Source of the DNA: Eulemur rufifrons | Taxonomy: Eukaryota; Chordata; Mammalia; Primates; Lemuridae | Length of the DNA stretch: 64,000 nt | Assembly (NCBI RefSeq): GCF_041146395.1 | Contig: NC_090989.1 | Coordinates: 125,487,501-125,551,500, forward strand | Direction of reading: 5' to 3' | Part shown: positions 43,391 to 53,899 of the stretch, in pieces | Position numbering within the stretch: the stretch's first letter is position 1 | Layout: the number at the start of each line of letters is the position of its first letter | Translations under genes and position numbers: made by a program | The notes under the pieces: generated by a model | What the model saw: only the letters and a program-made list of their open reading frames with translations | What the model was told of the DNA's origin: nothing | Databases searched by the model: none

Positions 43391-43879
43391 TGGTGGCTTA
43401 GAAAGTAAAGAGCTTGGGGCAAATAGGAAAAACAATTCCATGGAAAAGTTTAAAACAATATATTAGATAAAAAGAAAACTACAAGGTAATGAGAAAGTGA
43501 GGCTTCATGCCTTAGAGAATACAGGTGCAACTTGGAAAATTCTTTCCTGCTTTTGGCCTGTGATAGCAGTCACTCATGGCTTCCCTCCTAACTCCAGTAG
43601 CTTCTTCTCAGGCTTTTTTTTCCTCCACTTATTCCATATTCTCCATTATACCCTGCTTGGCTATGAGCTTTTATCATTCTTTGAGTGACACTGTTTGCTT
43701 TAATTACCACCTAAAAGCACTTTTCTTTGAGCCCAGCTTCACATTTAACTGCCTACTATAACAACGCTTCCCCATTTAGATGTCCCACTAGGACCTCAAT
43801 ATACCCAAAACTGAATTCATCCCACCTTTAAACGAGCTCCTCTTCTAGCATGTTCTATCCACTTAGACCCTCTACTCAA

Positions 43880-44283
43880 AACCCTAGGAGTCATGAAAGA
43901 TTCATTCTTCTCCTTCAGCCCCTATAATCCAGTTAGCAAGTTCTAACAGTTTTACCTCCTAATTATCTCTGAAATTCATCCCCTTTGCCAGTGTCTTAGG
44001 TCAAACCCTCTCTTTTCGAATGGATAGAACTTCCCACCAGTTCCCCTGCCTGCAGCTTCACCCTCAACACCAATCTACATTCTACACTATTTTCCTGAAT
44101 TCATTCAAAATGTCAATTTGGCACTGATTCCCTGCTTTGGATCTTTCAGTGGCTCATCACTGCTTTCAGAATAAAGTTCCAACTCCTTAGAATTCAGCAA
44201 ACAGGATCTTCATGATCTGGGCCCTCTCTCCAACAGGGTCATCTCTTGACGCTCCAAGCTCCCATGTTGCCACTATATTTACT

Positions 44284-44317
<34 letters not shown>

Positions 44318-44700
44318 TTGAGACAGAGTCTCACTTTGTTGCCCAGGCTAGAGTGAGTGCCGTGGCGTCAGCTTAGCTCACAGCAACCTCAAACTCCTGG
44401 GCTCAAGCGATCCTACTGCCTCAGCCTCCCGAGTAGCTGGGACTACAGGCATGCGCCACTATGCCCGGCTAATTTTTTCTATATAGATTTTTAGGTGTCC
44501 ATATAATGTGTTTCTATTTTTAGTAGAGACGGGGTCTCGCTCAGGCTGGTCTCGAACTCCTGACCTTGAGCAATCCACCCGCCTCGGCCTCCCAGAGTGC
44601 TAGGATTACAGGCGTGAGCCACCGCGCCCGGCCATATATTTACTTCTTGACAGTTCTCCAAAGACATTCTTTCATCCTTTGGAGTCTGATATAGCACTAG
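43880..44700 (+). mobile_element. L2-like LINE fragment split by an Alu
   Basis: 'ctgcagcttcaccctcaac', 'gtggctcatcactgctttcag', 'cttcatgatctgggccctc' follow the L2 3' region. A young Alu at 44288-44634 interrupts it. Confidence 0.5.
44288..44634 (-). mobile_element. Alu, strepsirrhine type, young, with perfect target duplication
   Basis: A T-run of about 29, then antisense Alu ending CCGCGCCCGGCC. 14-bp direct repeats TATATTTACTTCTT at 44274-44287 and 44635-44648. Lemur linker present. Inserted in an L2-like fragment. Confidence 0.97.
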
Positions 44701-44959
44701 ATGCAAAATAAAATCAGAGTCAGTCAAATGAATGTATAAGCAGTTATGTTGCATTTGGGATGACACACATGTAGCTAACTGGAACTATCAAACAAACTAA
44801 TGTGAGAGAGATTAGAATTTAGGTGAAAACCCAAAACCTGAGCCACGGATTTGGGAATCACCATTAAAGAAATAATATTTTGGAAATCTTGAGAATGAAG
44901 CACCTCTGACAATAATACCATCTTTGGCTGAAACCAGGGATTTTTCCTCCTAAACTTTT

Positions 44960-46080
44960 ATTATACTCAAATAGCTACACTGCCCAAGATGAGGACTAGT
45001 ATTTAACATCCATGTTTATGAAGCTAACAATCAACAAACTAGGAAAAGAAGGGAATTTCCTCAACCAAATAAAAGCTTATGAAAAAAATCACAGCTACAT
45101 TATATTTAATGTTGAAAGACAAATGATCACAAACAAGACAAGGATGTCCACTCTCACCACTTCTACTCAACATCGTATTAATACTACAGGTTCTAGTCAG
45201 AGCAAGTAAGCTAGAGAAATAAAAAGCATCTGGCTTGGAAAGAACAAAAAAATTATCTCAAGTCACATATATAATCTTTATATAGAAAACCCTCAGGAAT
45301 CCACTAAAAAACTATTAGTACTAATAAACAAGCTCAACAAAGTTGCAGGGTACAAGGGCAATATACAGAACCAACTATATTTCTATACATTAGCAATAAA
45401 CAATACGAAAATGAAATTAAGAAAAAACATCCATATAAAATAGCATTAAAAAATAGCAATTAATTTCACAAAGGAAGTCCAAAATCTGCACTCTGGAAAC
45501 TACAAGCTATCACTGAAAGAAAAATATCACCTAAAAAACCTTAATAAAGGGAAAGCATCCCATGTTTATGGACTGAAAGACTTAATATTGTTAAGATGGC
45601 AACATTTCCCAAACTGATCTACAAATTCAATGCAACACCTATCAAAATTTCAACTCTCTTTTTGGCAGAAATTGACAAGTGGATGCTATAATTAATATGG
45701 AAATGCAAGTGACCCATAAAAGCCAAAATCTTGAAAAACAAGAAGATAGTACGAGGACTCATACTTCCCAATTTCAAGCTTACTACAAAGTTACAATAAT
45801 CAAGACAGTGTGGTACCTGGCATAGAGACAGACATACAGACCAATGGAATAGAACTGAGGTCCAGAAATAACCTCACATTTATAGCCAACTGATTTGTGT
45901 GATAAGGATGCCAAGACAATTCAACTGGGGAAAGAATAGTCTTTTCAACACATGGTACTGAGACAACAAGATTTCTACAAGCAAAATAAATGAAGTTGAA
46001 CTCCTACCTTATAGCATATATAAACTTAACTCAAAATGCATCACTGACCTAAATGTAAGAGCTAAAACTATAAAAATCTT
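44960..46080 (+). mobile_element. LINE-1 ORF2 fragment (first part of a much-interrupted element)
   Basis: RT region onward: 'acaagacaaggatgtccact', 'cttctactcaacatcgtatt', 'tagcaataaacaatacgaaa', GACAGACATACAGACCAATG. It stops at 46080, where an LTR is inserted, and resumes at 46529. Confidence 0.85.
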
Positions 46081-46528
46081 TGTATTAGTTCCCTAGGGCT
46101 ACCGCTACAAATTCTGTGGCTTAAAACAACAGAAATTTATTCTCTCACAATTGTGGAAGGTAGAAGTCTGAAATCAAGGTGTCCTTTCGAACATTCTAGG
46201 AGAAAAATCCTTCCTTGCTTTTTCCAGCATCTGGTGGCTCCACGAATTCTTTGGCATGGAACAGCATGACTCCAATCTCTGCCTTCATCTTCAAATGGCC
46301 TTCTCCCCTACATGTCTGTGTCTGCCTTCTCCTTTTCTGTTTCTGTTATTAGGATACTTGCCATTTGGATTTAGGGGCCGCTTTAAGCCAGGATGATCTC
46401 AAGAGCCTTACCTTAATTGCATCCGTAAAGACCCTTTTTCCAAATAAAATCACATTCACAGGTTCCAGTGGATAGGACTTGGCCATATCTTTGCCGAGGG
46501 GGGGGGGGCTACTATTCAAACCATTACA
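46081..46528 (-). mobile_element. MaLR (MLT1/MST-type) solitary LTR inserted in L1
   Basis: Starts TGTATTAGTTCCCTAGGGCT and ends 'tattcaaaccattaca', so TG...CA termini. Antisense LTR phrases: 'ttaaaacaacagaaatttat', 'ccaaataaaatcacattcac'. Flanks ATCTT/TTCTT fit a 5-bp target duplication with one change. A run of 11 G (46498-46508) lies near the right end. Confidence 0.8.
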
Positions 46529-46783
46529 TTCTTAGGAGAAAACACAGAAGCTTCTTAACTTTGGATTAGGAAAGGATTTCTTAGATATAACAGCAGAAGC
46601 ACATGCAACCAAGGGAAAAATATGTAAACTAAACTTCAACAAATGAAAAACTTTTATGCTTTAAAGAATACCATCATGAAAGTAGGAAGACAACCTACAG
46701 AATGGCAGAAAATTCTTGCAAATCTCATATGTGATAAGGGACTTGTATCTAAAATACATAAAGAATTCCTACAACTCAGTAAT
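46529..46783 (+). mobile_element. LINE-1 ORF2 fragment (second part)
   Basis: Resumes the L1 after the LTR: 'ttaggagaaaacacagaagc', 'gataagggacttgtatctaa', 'aagaattcctacaactcag'. Interrupted again at about 46784. Confidence 0.8.
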
Positions 46784-47393
46784 TGTGATACTGTGAAACA
46801 TATATTTGGTCCTCCTCCCCATTTCCTGATTTATAGTTCCTAAAACCCTTGGAATCTCCTAAGTGATAAGATTATCTTTTGCATGCTAATGAGATATCTC
46901 CCAACCCCTAGACAGCTTCAGGATGGGGACTCATTACCTGAAGGACCAACACGTGATTAGAGCATTGGTACTTCCAAACTTACCTCCCAGCCTCTGGGGA
47001 AGAGGAGGAACTGAAGGTTAACCCGATCACCAATAGCCAATGATTTAATCGATCACGTCTATATAATGAAACTTCCATAAAAACCCAAAAGGCCTGGATT
47101 CAGGGGGCTTCCAGGGCTGAATGCATGGAGGTTCCTGGAGGATGGTGTGCCCAGAGGGGGAGGGAAGCTCCTGCCTTTTCTCCCATCCCTCACCCTATGC
47201 ATCTCTTTCCATCTAGCTATTCATATGTATCCTTTTGTAGTATCCTTTATAATGAGTAAACATAAAGCGTGGCTCTGAATTCTGTGAGCCGCTCTACCAA
47301 ATTAATCAAATCCAAGGATAGGGTAATGGGAACCCCAATTTATAGCCACTCATCAGACGCACAGGTAAAACAGCCTGGGGCTTGCAACTAGCA
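46784..47393 (+). mobile_element. ERVL-type LTR, 3' end cut by a hAT element
   Basis: Starts TGTGATACTGTGAAACATAT. It has 'tttgcatgctaatgagatat', a possible CCAAT/TATA region (GCCAATGATTTAATC, TATATAATGAAACTTCC) and a U5-like end 'attctgtgagccgctctacc ... caaattaatcaaatccaagg'. It stops at the hAT left end (47394). No internal viral genes. Confidence 0.65.
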
Positions 47394-47743
47394 CAGCGGT
47401 GGGGAACCTGCAAACTTAAGTGTAGCCTTTTGAACAAATCCAAATTTTACAGAACAAATCCTTTTATTTTTATGAATATACTTTTGTATATTTTAATTTT
47501 ATTTTTTAAATGAATGTATTTAAAATACCAAAGAATAAGATAAGATTCAACAAAATAATCCTCCCAGATTGACCAGCACAATTAAACATTAGTAAACCAT
47601 AAGGACTAAACTGATGGCTGCTACACTCATGATTTAGTTCTAACTTCCCCCACCTGACTAGCACCACTACTGCACGAGGCTGTTGGCAAGAGTTTATTGG
47701 GGTCGAGTACACCAGTCTGTTCAGCTTTTGACAACAGTGTACT

Positions 47744-49139
47744 GTGTTTCTGTTTGAAGGGGAATTTGTGAACAGTTGCCCAGCTCGACGGTATTTTTTA
47801 ATTGTCTCCTTAACAGCCCATTCTGGCAAAGACAACCAAGAGAACGCTGAAGAAAACAGATTTTTTAATGAGGATTGGGAATTGCAGTATTATATTGTTT
47901 CTGCTAAAGATAAGATGATTTGCTTGCTTTGTGATACTGCAGTATCAATATTAAAGAAAGTCAATGCTCATCAGCATTGTAACACTATTAAGGAACACAA
48001 GTAGTTTAAATTAGAGGGAGTGGAGCAAAAGGTTGTACTGCAGAAATTAAAAGATGAAAAGCAAAAGCAAAGACGCTTCTTTCACGCAGCAATAAGACAT
48101 AGAAACAATGTCACCAAAGCAAGTTATAAAGTAGCTTATATACTGGGGGCGCGGGGAGGGGGGGGGGGGCCGGGGGGAAGGGAAGCCATTCAGTGATGTA
48201 GAAGTTGTGAAAAAATGCACCATCAAAGTTGTAGGATGCTTAGACCCTGATAATGTTTCAAAGTACAAACAACTGCCTCTCTCAAGGAGAACCATAACTG
48301 ATCAACAGCATGAATTAGGCCTCCACTTAACAGAACAACTTCGTGGAATACTTCAAAAGGAAAATATACATCATTCAATTGCTTTGGATGAATCAACTGA
48401 TACTAACTTGGCTCATTCTGGTCATAACAGAAGATTTTCTTTGCTACAAAGAGTTACTCGATTTGGGCACTCTTACAAACAGAACATGGGAAATAGATAC
48501 CTTCAACAACTTTCAAGATAAACGTCATGAATTTGGACTGAATTTGATAAATTTAGTGAGTGTACATACAGATGGGGCACCTTCCATGACAGGAAAATAT
48601 GAAGGGTTGATTGCACAGATTAAAAAAAGTATTAATATTAACAGATCCAGATGCTTTCATTTCTTTTCATTGTATCTTGCACCAGCAAAATCTCTGTGCT
48701 AAAGCTACTATTTAAAGTGACACTTTGCAACAAGTTAGAAGTATTGTTAACTATATTCCTGCAAATGCAACACTGCGTCATTGTTTAGAATGCTAAAATT
48801 GAACTATGAGGTATTCAGTGTGGATTTGCCTTATCATTCTAAAGTGAGCTGGCTATTGCAGGTAGATGACATTTTAAAGTCATTGTTTTGATGCTAAGAA
48901 AGATCCAACTGAAATATGGAAAAACGCAGAATACCCAAACCTTTGACAATATATCCCAAAAAATGCTTTCTTGCTGTTCAACCGCTTATTGCTACGAATC
49001 CACATTCTCCTACCTAACCCAAATCAAGACATTCTTAAAGTTACAAATGACTGATCCCCATCTAGAGGATCAATTGAAACTGCAGACCTCCATGCTGCAA
49101 CCAAATATTCAAATGCTTTCCAACAAAAAGCAGACATAA
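47744..49139 (+). pseudogene. Decayed hAT (Charlie8-like) transposase gene
   Basis: This once encoded a DNA-cutting transposase. Seen: a BED-type zinc-finger segment at 47744-48004 (ICLLCDTAVSILKK, then H-x-H in VNAHQHC), ended by TAG at 48001. The same frame resumes after it to about 48142. A G-run tract follows at 48143-48182. Then 'LSRRTITDQ' and 'IALDESTDTN' (48207-48521) and, in another frame, 'VSVHTDGAPSMTGKYEGLI' (48343-48702), which is the RNase-H-like core region of hAT proteins. A hATC-like C-terminus with 'MTDPHLEDQLKLQT' lies at 48888-49139. The parts are split by stops and frameshifts and the right end is missing, so it is not functional. Known: GTF2IRD2 and several ZBED/SCAND proteins derive from related transposases. 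Confidence 0.82.
48143..48182 (+). repeat. G-run low-complexity tract inside the hAT pseudogene
   Basis: About 40 bases, nearly all G (a run of 12 G, plus GGGGGG runs and a few C/A). It sits where related elements have a short A-rich coding stretch. It may be an expansion or an assembly/base-calling error. Confidence 0.85.
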
Positions 49140-49316
49140 CAAAGTCGTTAAAAGGTTACTTTTAAAATTAACATAGTTTTCATGTTTTGAAATTAAGTAC
49201 ATAGTAGGTTAGATTGTTACAAAATAATGTACATTTTGAAGTATATCTAATTGAAGTTTCTTGAATATGGCCTTATTTGATTACAGCTATTTAATAAATT
49301 AATGTGGACTTCCAAG

Positions 49317-49620
49317 ATATGCTAAGTGAATGAAGTCAGACACAAAAGGCCTTATATTTCATGATTCCATTTATAAGAAATATCCAGAATAGGTAATTCA
49401 TAGAAACAGAAAGTAGATTAGTGGTTGCCAAGATCTGGGGGGAGGGGAAATGCAAAGTGATTGCTAATGGATAAGAGGTTTGTTTTTGTAGTAGTGAAAA
49501 TATTCTGGAATTAGATGGTGATAATGGTTGCACAGTTCTGTGAATACACTAAAAACCACTGAATTGTACCCTTTAGGAGCATGAATTTTATGGTATGTAA
49601 ATGTTACCTCAATTTTTTAA
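49317..49620 (+). mobile_element. LINE-1 3' end (last part of the interrupted element)
   Basis: 'atgctaagtgaatgaagtcag', 'gtagattagtggttgccaag', 'ctgaattgtaccctttagg', 'tatggtatgtaaatgttacc' are L1 3'UTR phrases that complete the L1 begun at 44960. Confidence 0.8.
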
Positions 49621-49762
49621 AGTATATGACCACTTTGGCTATTTTATCTCAAAGAAAACTTTTTAATGGAAATCTTATTTTGTAGTTTGTTTCTGCAAAT
49701 TGATCTAAAACAGCAGTTACAAACTGGTTCCTTATTAGCCCCCTTTTTTAAAACCTCAGTAT

Positions 49763-50085
49763 TGGCTGGGCGTGGTAGCTCACACCTGTAATCCCAGAAC
49801 TTTGGGAGGCTGAGGCAGGAGGACCGCTTGAGTTCAGGAGTTTGAGACCAGCCTAGGTAACACAGTGAAAAATCTGTCTCTACAAAAAATCTTAAAAATT
49901 AGCTGGGTATGGTGGCATGTGCCTGTAGTCCCTGCTACTTGAGAGGCTGAGGTGAGAGGATCACGTAAGTCTAGGAAGTCAAGGTTACAGTGAACTATGA
50001 TTGTACCACTAAACTCCAGCCTGGTCCAGAGTAAGATCCTGTCTCTAAAAAAATAATAATAATCATCATCATAATAAATAATAAA
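49763..50085 (+). mobile_element. Alu, AluJ-like, full-length
   Basis: GGCTGGGCGTGGTAGCTCAC start, old linker, right arm ending ACTCCAGCCTGG and an AAT-rich tail. Flanks AAAACCTCAGT/AAAACCACAGT are a probable target duplication. Confidence 0.93.
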
Positions 50086-51627
50086 AACCACAGTGTTAAT
50101 TGTTGCCAATGGTAGTTACCAACTTGCAAACATTTACAAATACCTATAATGAGAGATGCTGCATAACAATCTGGATTTCTGACTTTCTAAAAAATCAAAC
50201 ACACTCATTTCTAAAACTACTAGGCACACCTGCACTGTAACAATGGCCTGGATCTGAGCAGCAACTAACATACCTGATCCTATTTGCCATGATTTCTACA
50301 CCTTCCTATTGTCTTCTAAACACTGAAGCCAAGTGTCAGTTGCCATTTAGCTTCCCAGTTGTGAGTTTGTGACCCTAATCTAAATAAAGACTTTCTAACT
50401 TTCTTATTAGGATGTACTGCTGATAAATTAAAATGTAATCATGGATCATTACATTTCTACTAATTGCAAAGACAAAAATGACAGTGATATCTGTTTTTAA
50501 AAAAAACCCTGCCATTGGTACAAATTCATGCTGCATAAACTAAAGTGAAATAATTCAGGAAAAAAAAACTCAAGTTATTGGTTGGATATGAAAACAAATT
50601 GTTTCATTTACTGATCAATGATTTTATATTTAAACCATCTAGAACTTTCCTGATGTTTAAATACGCAAAGAAAAACAACCCCTTCTCATTTGTAGCTTCT
50701 ATGTATTAAACTCTAGTTTGCAAAGCTAGAAGAAAACAAAATACAAGGTAAATACGGAAATAGACCTTGAAAAGTAAGAGTTTACTACTTCCTATCTCAA
50801 GTGTATATAAAGCTTTTGAGCTAAAAGCTACATCAAGTACCTCAAACTTTAAAATTCTGTGTACTTTTCCAGATCTTCTCCTGTACTCCAAATAAAGTAA
50901 TTCATCTAGCTGAACTGCTTTTCCTATAGGTGGAAAAGGTTAAGTGTATTTGCATTCCATTTCATTTTTACCATCACTTTTAATGGCAAATAAAACGTCA
51001 ACATATAAGATACCTTCTAAAAACAGCTATTCCCTTTAAACTAGGCAAAACCAAACTTATTGCACAGTTTTCCAAGAAACAGACCAGATGGGCCAATTAC
51101 TTAGTAGTTTAGAGGTAAACCTCAATGTTCTTTTTCTTCCTCTGATCCATGCTCTTTCATTAACTTGTCCAAGTATCTTCGAGTTTACAAGTGACATTTT
51201 TAAAACTCAGTATTACCCAAGTATTAATGGATATTATATAAAACTGGAGTAGCACCATAATTGCTTCATACTTTCAATTCCTAAATATATCAATGCAAAG
51301 GTGCAACTGGATTTAATGTCCACCTGAAAACAATCCTGTTTGTGTTTAAACCTGATAGTGAATGAAACAGGATGCTCCCCTAAAAGTTCACCAAATTCCT
51401 TATGCACAGTAATGTAAATCACAAAAATAACTTTTTCAAAAATGTAGGACTAGAAACAAAAGAAAACAAGCAATCATTACCTCAACAATTAGAAGCAGAT
51501 TGGTAAAGATTAGTGGAAAACCTAGATCTTGAGTTTCACACCATTAAGAGTATAATATACATTAATAGTACAGGGATCAGTAGTATATGGTTTATGCTTT
51601 AACTAAGCTTTACCTGTTATTCTTTAC
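50086..51627. other. Intronic sequence, nothing recognised
   Basis: AT-rich, repeat-poor. Frames at 50706-50891 and 51234-51422 are unsupported. Confidence 0.5.
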
Positions 51628-51832
51628 CAGTGCTGTCTCACAGAACTTTCTGCAATGACATAAATGTTCCAATGTCCGTCCTGATGAATGAAATAGCCAA
51701 TAGATACATGTGGCTGCTGAACACTTGACATGTGGCTAGCAAAACTAAGGAACTAAGCTGAATTTTAATTAATTTAAATTTAAATTGCCACATGTGGCTA
51801 GTGGCTATTTGACAGCACAGTTCTATAATTTC
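51628..51832 (+). mobile_element. hAT MITE with MER3-like termini
   Basis: AGTGCTGTCTCACAGAAC at the left and 'gacagcacagttct' at the right are inverted. Inside are 'acatgtggctgctgaacact' and 'gccacatgtggctagtggct'. Family name uncertain. Confidence 0.55.
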
Positions 51833-52549
51833 AAATACAAGGTATAAACTCGACTGAATGGTTTTTGAAAGTATCATGTCCTGATATTAAAACCAGCCAA
51901 AATCCTCCTGATACCAAATGATACACAAGGTCAACGATCAGCCTAAACATGAAATAAAATCCACTTATGAAATGAAAATTTATAATATTAGATTCAGAAT
52001 TTAAGGTACAATATTTACCAAGAGATAATATAAAAAGTATGTCTCAAGTTTTTCCCCACTGTTTTTGCAAAAGGGGTATTCACTTTCAGCAACTCAGTTT
52101 CCCAAAGCATGCAAGTTACTTTCCCTTCAAATCTGTTCAATATCTTCTGTTCAGAAAAACAAATGGCAAAAATAAGTTCTCTGTACTAATAATTTCCTCG
52201 CGACTTGGTAAATTTCACACGTTAATTTTCCTTTTCCTTAAAAGAGAGAAAAACATGTTTGGAAGCTGCTGCGCCTCCTGAAAGCCTTATTACCTATCTA
52301 CCCTGTTTTCAAATGTACGAATCATTCAAATATAGCTGCGATTTTGTTCCTATACAACAAAGTATTTTTTCATTCCCATAGTGTCACAAAGTCTTTTTGG
52401 CACTTCGTATTTTTTGACCAGTTCTTTTTAAGTCAAGAAAAGTAACCAAGATGGTGCACAAAATGACAAACGAAAACAAGTCTGGGAACTTGCACATTGA
52501 GTAACTAGTCCCTAAGCAGAATCAACTGCCTTTAACCCGGAGAGAGTGT
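51833..52549. other. Repeat-free sequence just inside intron 1
   Basis: It adjoins the CpG island on the intron side and contains no recognised repeat, as is common near promoters. Possible regulatory sequence, but no motif strong enough to list. Confidence 0.4.
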
Positions 52550-52967
52550 GCCTCGAACAACCCAGCGAAGCAAACAGAAAAGCAAGGTCGTGACCCTAGG
52601 TCACGGCCGCCAGCACAGCTCCCGCCCAGCAGCGGGAAGCCACCTGTTAGGCCAAAGCCTCACCTGGCAGGAAAGAGGAGGCGCCTACCCAGCAGCTCGC
52701 CGGACGCGAGGGCGGCTAGCTTGGAACCCGCCCCTCTCGCTGCAGTGGCTAGACCCCCGACGGCACGTGGGCTTCACCCGGGCCCCGGCTGCTCTGACAG
52801 GCGGGTCGCCCGCGGCCCCCGGCCCGCCGCCTCGCGCCGGAGGGCAGGACCCCCGATTCCTTCGCACGCACCCCGCCGAGCGGGCGCTCAGGCGGCCCAC
52901 ACTGCTCTCCGCCCTGCTTCCCTTTCTCCCCCGGCTGCGCGATCCCGCCCTGCAGCCCCTCACCTAC

Positions 52968-52994
52968 CTGGTCGCGGAGTTTGAGGAACGCCAT
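52968..52994 (-). CDS. ANKRD28: ANKRD28 first coding exon (coding part of exon 1)
   Basis: ANKRD28 is an ankyrin-repeat scaffold and regulatory subunit of protein phosphatase 6. Seen: on the minus strand, nine codons give MAFLKLRDQ, followed at once by CAG|GTAGGTGAGG, a consensus splice donor with GT at 52967-52966. The ATG has a strong Kozak context (G at -3, G at +4). It is the first ATG in its frame, because an in-frame TAA lies upstream at 53382-53384 with no in-frame ATG between. Known: human ANKRD28 begins with MAFLKLRDQ and continues into ankyrin repeats encoded by later exons. The paralogue ANKRD44 begins MAVLKLTDQ, which fits less well. The exon sits in a CpG island, as expected for a broadly expressed gene. 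Inference: the rest of the protein is encoded below coordinate 1. The identification rests on only nine residues plus context. Confidence 0.8.
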
Positions 52995-53263
52995 GGCGGT
53001 CGCCTCCGCGCCCACTCCAGCCTGCGCCGCCGCCCGGCCCACCGCTCCCGCCCCAGTAGCCTCGGCCGCTGCCTGGCTGGGGCCGGCGGGTCGGCGGCCG
53101 GCTGCACTGAAGAGACCGCGGGCAGGGGGCGGCGCCGCCTCCCTGGCCGCCCGCCGCCGCCGAGAGGTGAGGAGCCCGGCCGGTCCCGCCTCCTCCTCCG
53201 AGGACTCCCCGCCCTTTTCCTTCCTTTCTTTCTCTCTCCCTCGGCTGCCTCCCCACGCAACCC

Positions 53264-53286
53264 CCGCCGCCGCCGCCGCCGCCGCC
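53264..53286 (-). repeat. CGG trinucleotide run in the presumed 5'UTR
   Basis: The plus strand shows seven CCG units plus CC, so the presumed transcript carries (CGG)7. It lies about 270 bases upstream of the start codon. In the main frame, which has no AUG here, it would read as alanines. Short CGG runs in CpG-island leaders are common; some loci expand. Confidence 0.9.
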
Positions 53287-53289
53287 TCC

Positions 53290-53361
53290 TCACGCCCCCT
53301 TCCCGAAATACCCTGGCAGCCCCCGCGGCCGCGCCGTTCCAGCCCGCGGCAGCAGCGGCAT
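53290..53361 (-). CDS. Candidate uORF in the ANKRD28 leader, 23 codons
   Basis: The only upstream ATG between the main start and the CCAAT boxes is at 53361. It opens a 23-codon frame ending in TGA at 53290-53292, out of frame with the main start. Its context is weak (T at -3, C at +4), so leaky scanning would be expected if it is transcribed. It ends just before the CGG run. Whether it lies in the mature mRNA depends on the transcription start. No function is implied beyond possible translational tuning. Confidence 0.3.
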   Translation of the reverse strand: MPLLPRAGTARPRGLPGYFGKGA

Positions 53362-53394
53362 CCAAACTCCACTCCACAATATTACCACCACCGT

Positions 53395-53560
53395 CCGCCG
53401 CGATTGGCGGCCGCGCGGGGGAGAGGCCAGAGTAAGCCGAGCGCCCATTGGCCACGCCGCCGCGCTCGCTCGTGCCCCCCTCCCGCGGAGGGAGGGGGCG
53501 GGGAGGAGGAAGCAGCGAGGGGTGGGCGCTGAGCCGCAGCGCAGGCGGGGCGGGGGAGTG
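53395..53560 (-). promoter_or_regulatory. ANKRD28: Core/proximal promoter elements: two CCAAT boxes and GC boxes
   Basis: Two ATTGG motifs (CCAAT on the minus strand) occur at 53403-53407 and 53447-53451, 44 bp apart, in GC-rich contexts typical of NF-Y sites. Sp1-type GC boxes follow at 53494-53503 (GGGGGCGGGG) and 53544-53556. No TATA box is seen just downstream on the minus strand, as usual for CpG-island promoters. The orientation toward exon 1 supports initiation at about 53300-53380. Transcription factor binding is inferred from motifs only. Confidence 0.55.
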
Positions 53561-53899
53561 GGGAGGGGAGCGCAGCCCGGGGAGGGGCGCCCAGGTGTCG
53601 CGGCTCCTGGGCGCGCGCCCCAGGCGTGGTGGGCGGAGCCCGGGGGCGGAGATGGGGGACAGAAAGGGGACAGAGGTGGCTAACGGCCGGGGATTCGCAC
53701 GTGGAGGTAGAGTGCAGAAGCTTCCCTAAGCCCGGGGAGAATTTGGGGGCCGGAAGGAAAGTGAGAGCTGGGCACCTGGGGGATGCTGTCTTCCTGGGAG
53801 TGGCGAGGGGAGAGGGGGGAACAGGACTCGCACGTGGAGGGAGAGTGAGAATGCGCCCCTGGGTTCGGGGAGGATGAAGGAGCCAAGGGAGTGGGGTAA

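Larger units (their letters stand above)
47394..49310 (+). mobile_element. Charlie-type (Charlie8-like) hAT DNA transposon, decayed
   Basis: The left terminus is CAGCGGTGGGGAACCTGC, typical of hAT-Charlie ends. The body carries a degenerate transposase gene. No matching right terminal inverted repeat is seen before the L1 resumes at about 49317, so the 3' end is lost or too diverged. Confidence 0.75.
52995..53361 (-). other. ANKRD28: Probable 5'UTR of ANKRD28 (TSS not resolved)
   Basis: This GC-rich minus-strand sequence lies between the inferred promoter and the start codon. It contains only one ATG upstream of the main start (at 53361), so the leader is nearly ATG-free. The frame of the main start is open up to the TAA at 53382-53384 but holds no ATG, so an N-terminal extension would need a non-AUG codon. 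The upstream limit is my estimate; the true transcription start needs CAGE or full-length cDNA. Confidence 0.5.

Noticed and set aside
52749..53372. A 207-codon minus-strand frame as an N-terminally extended ANKRD28
   Set aside because: Its first codon is GTG, it reads through the splice donor into intron, and there is no ATG before the main start. An extension by near-cognate initiation remains only a possibility.
52548..53435. Long plus-strand open frame (295 codons) and other overlapping long frames in the CpG island
   Set aside because: GC-rich DNA has few stops. Composition is dominated by Pro/Ala/Arg, with no domains, and long frames exist on both strands. The minus-strand ANKRD28 exon explains the locus.
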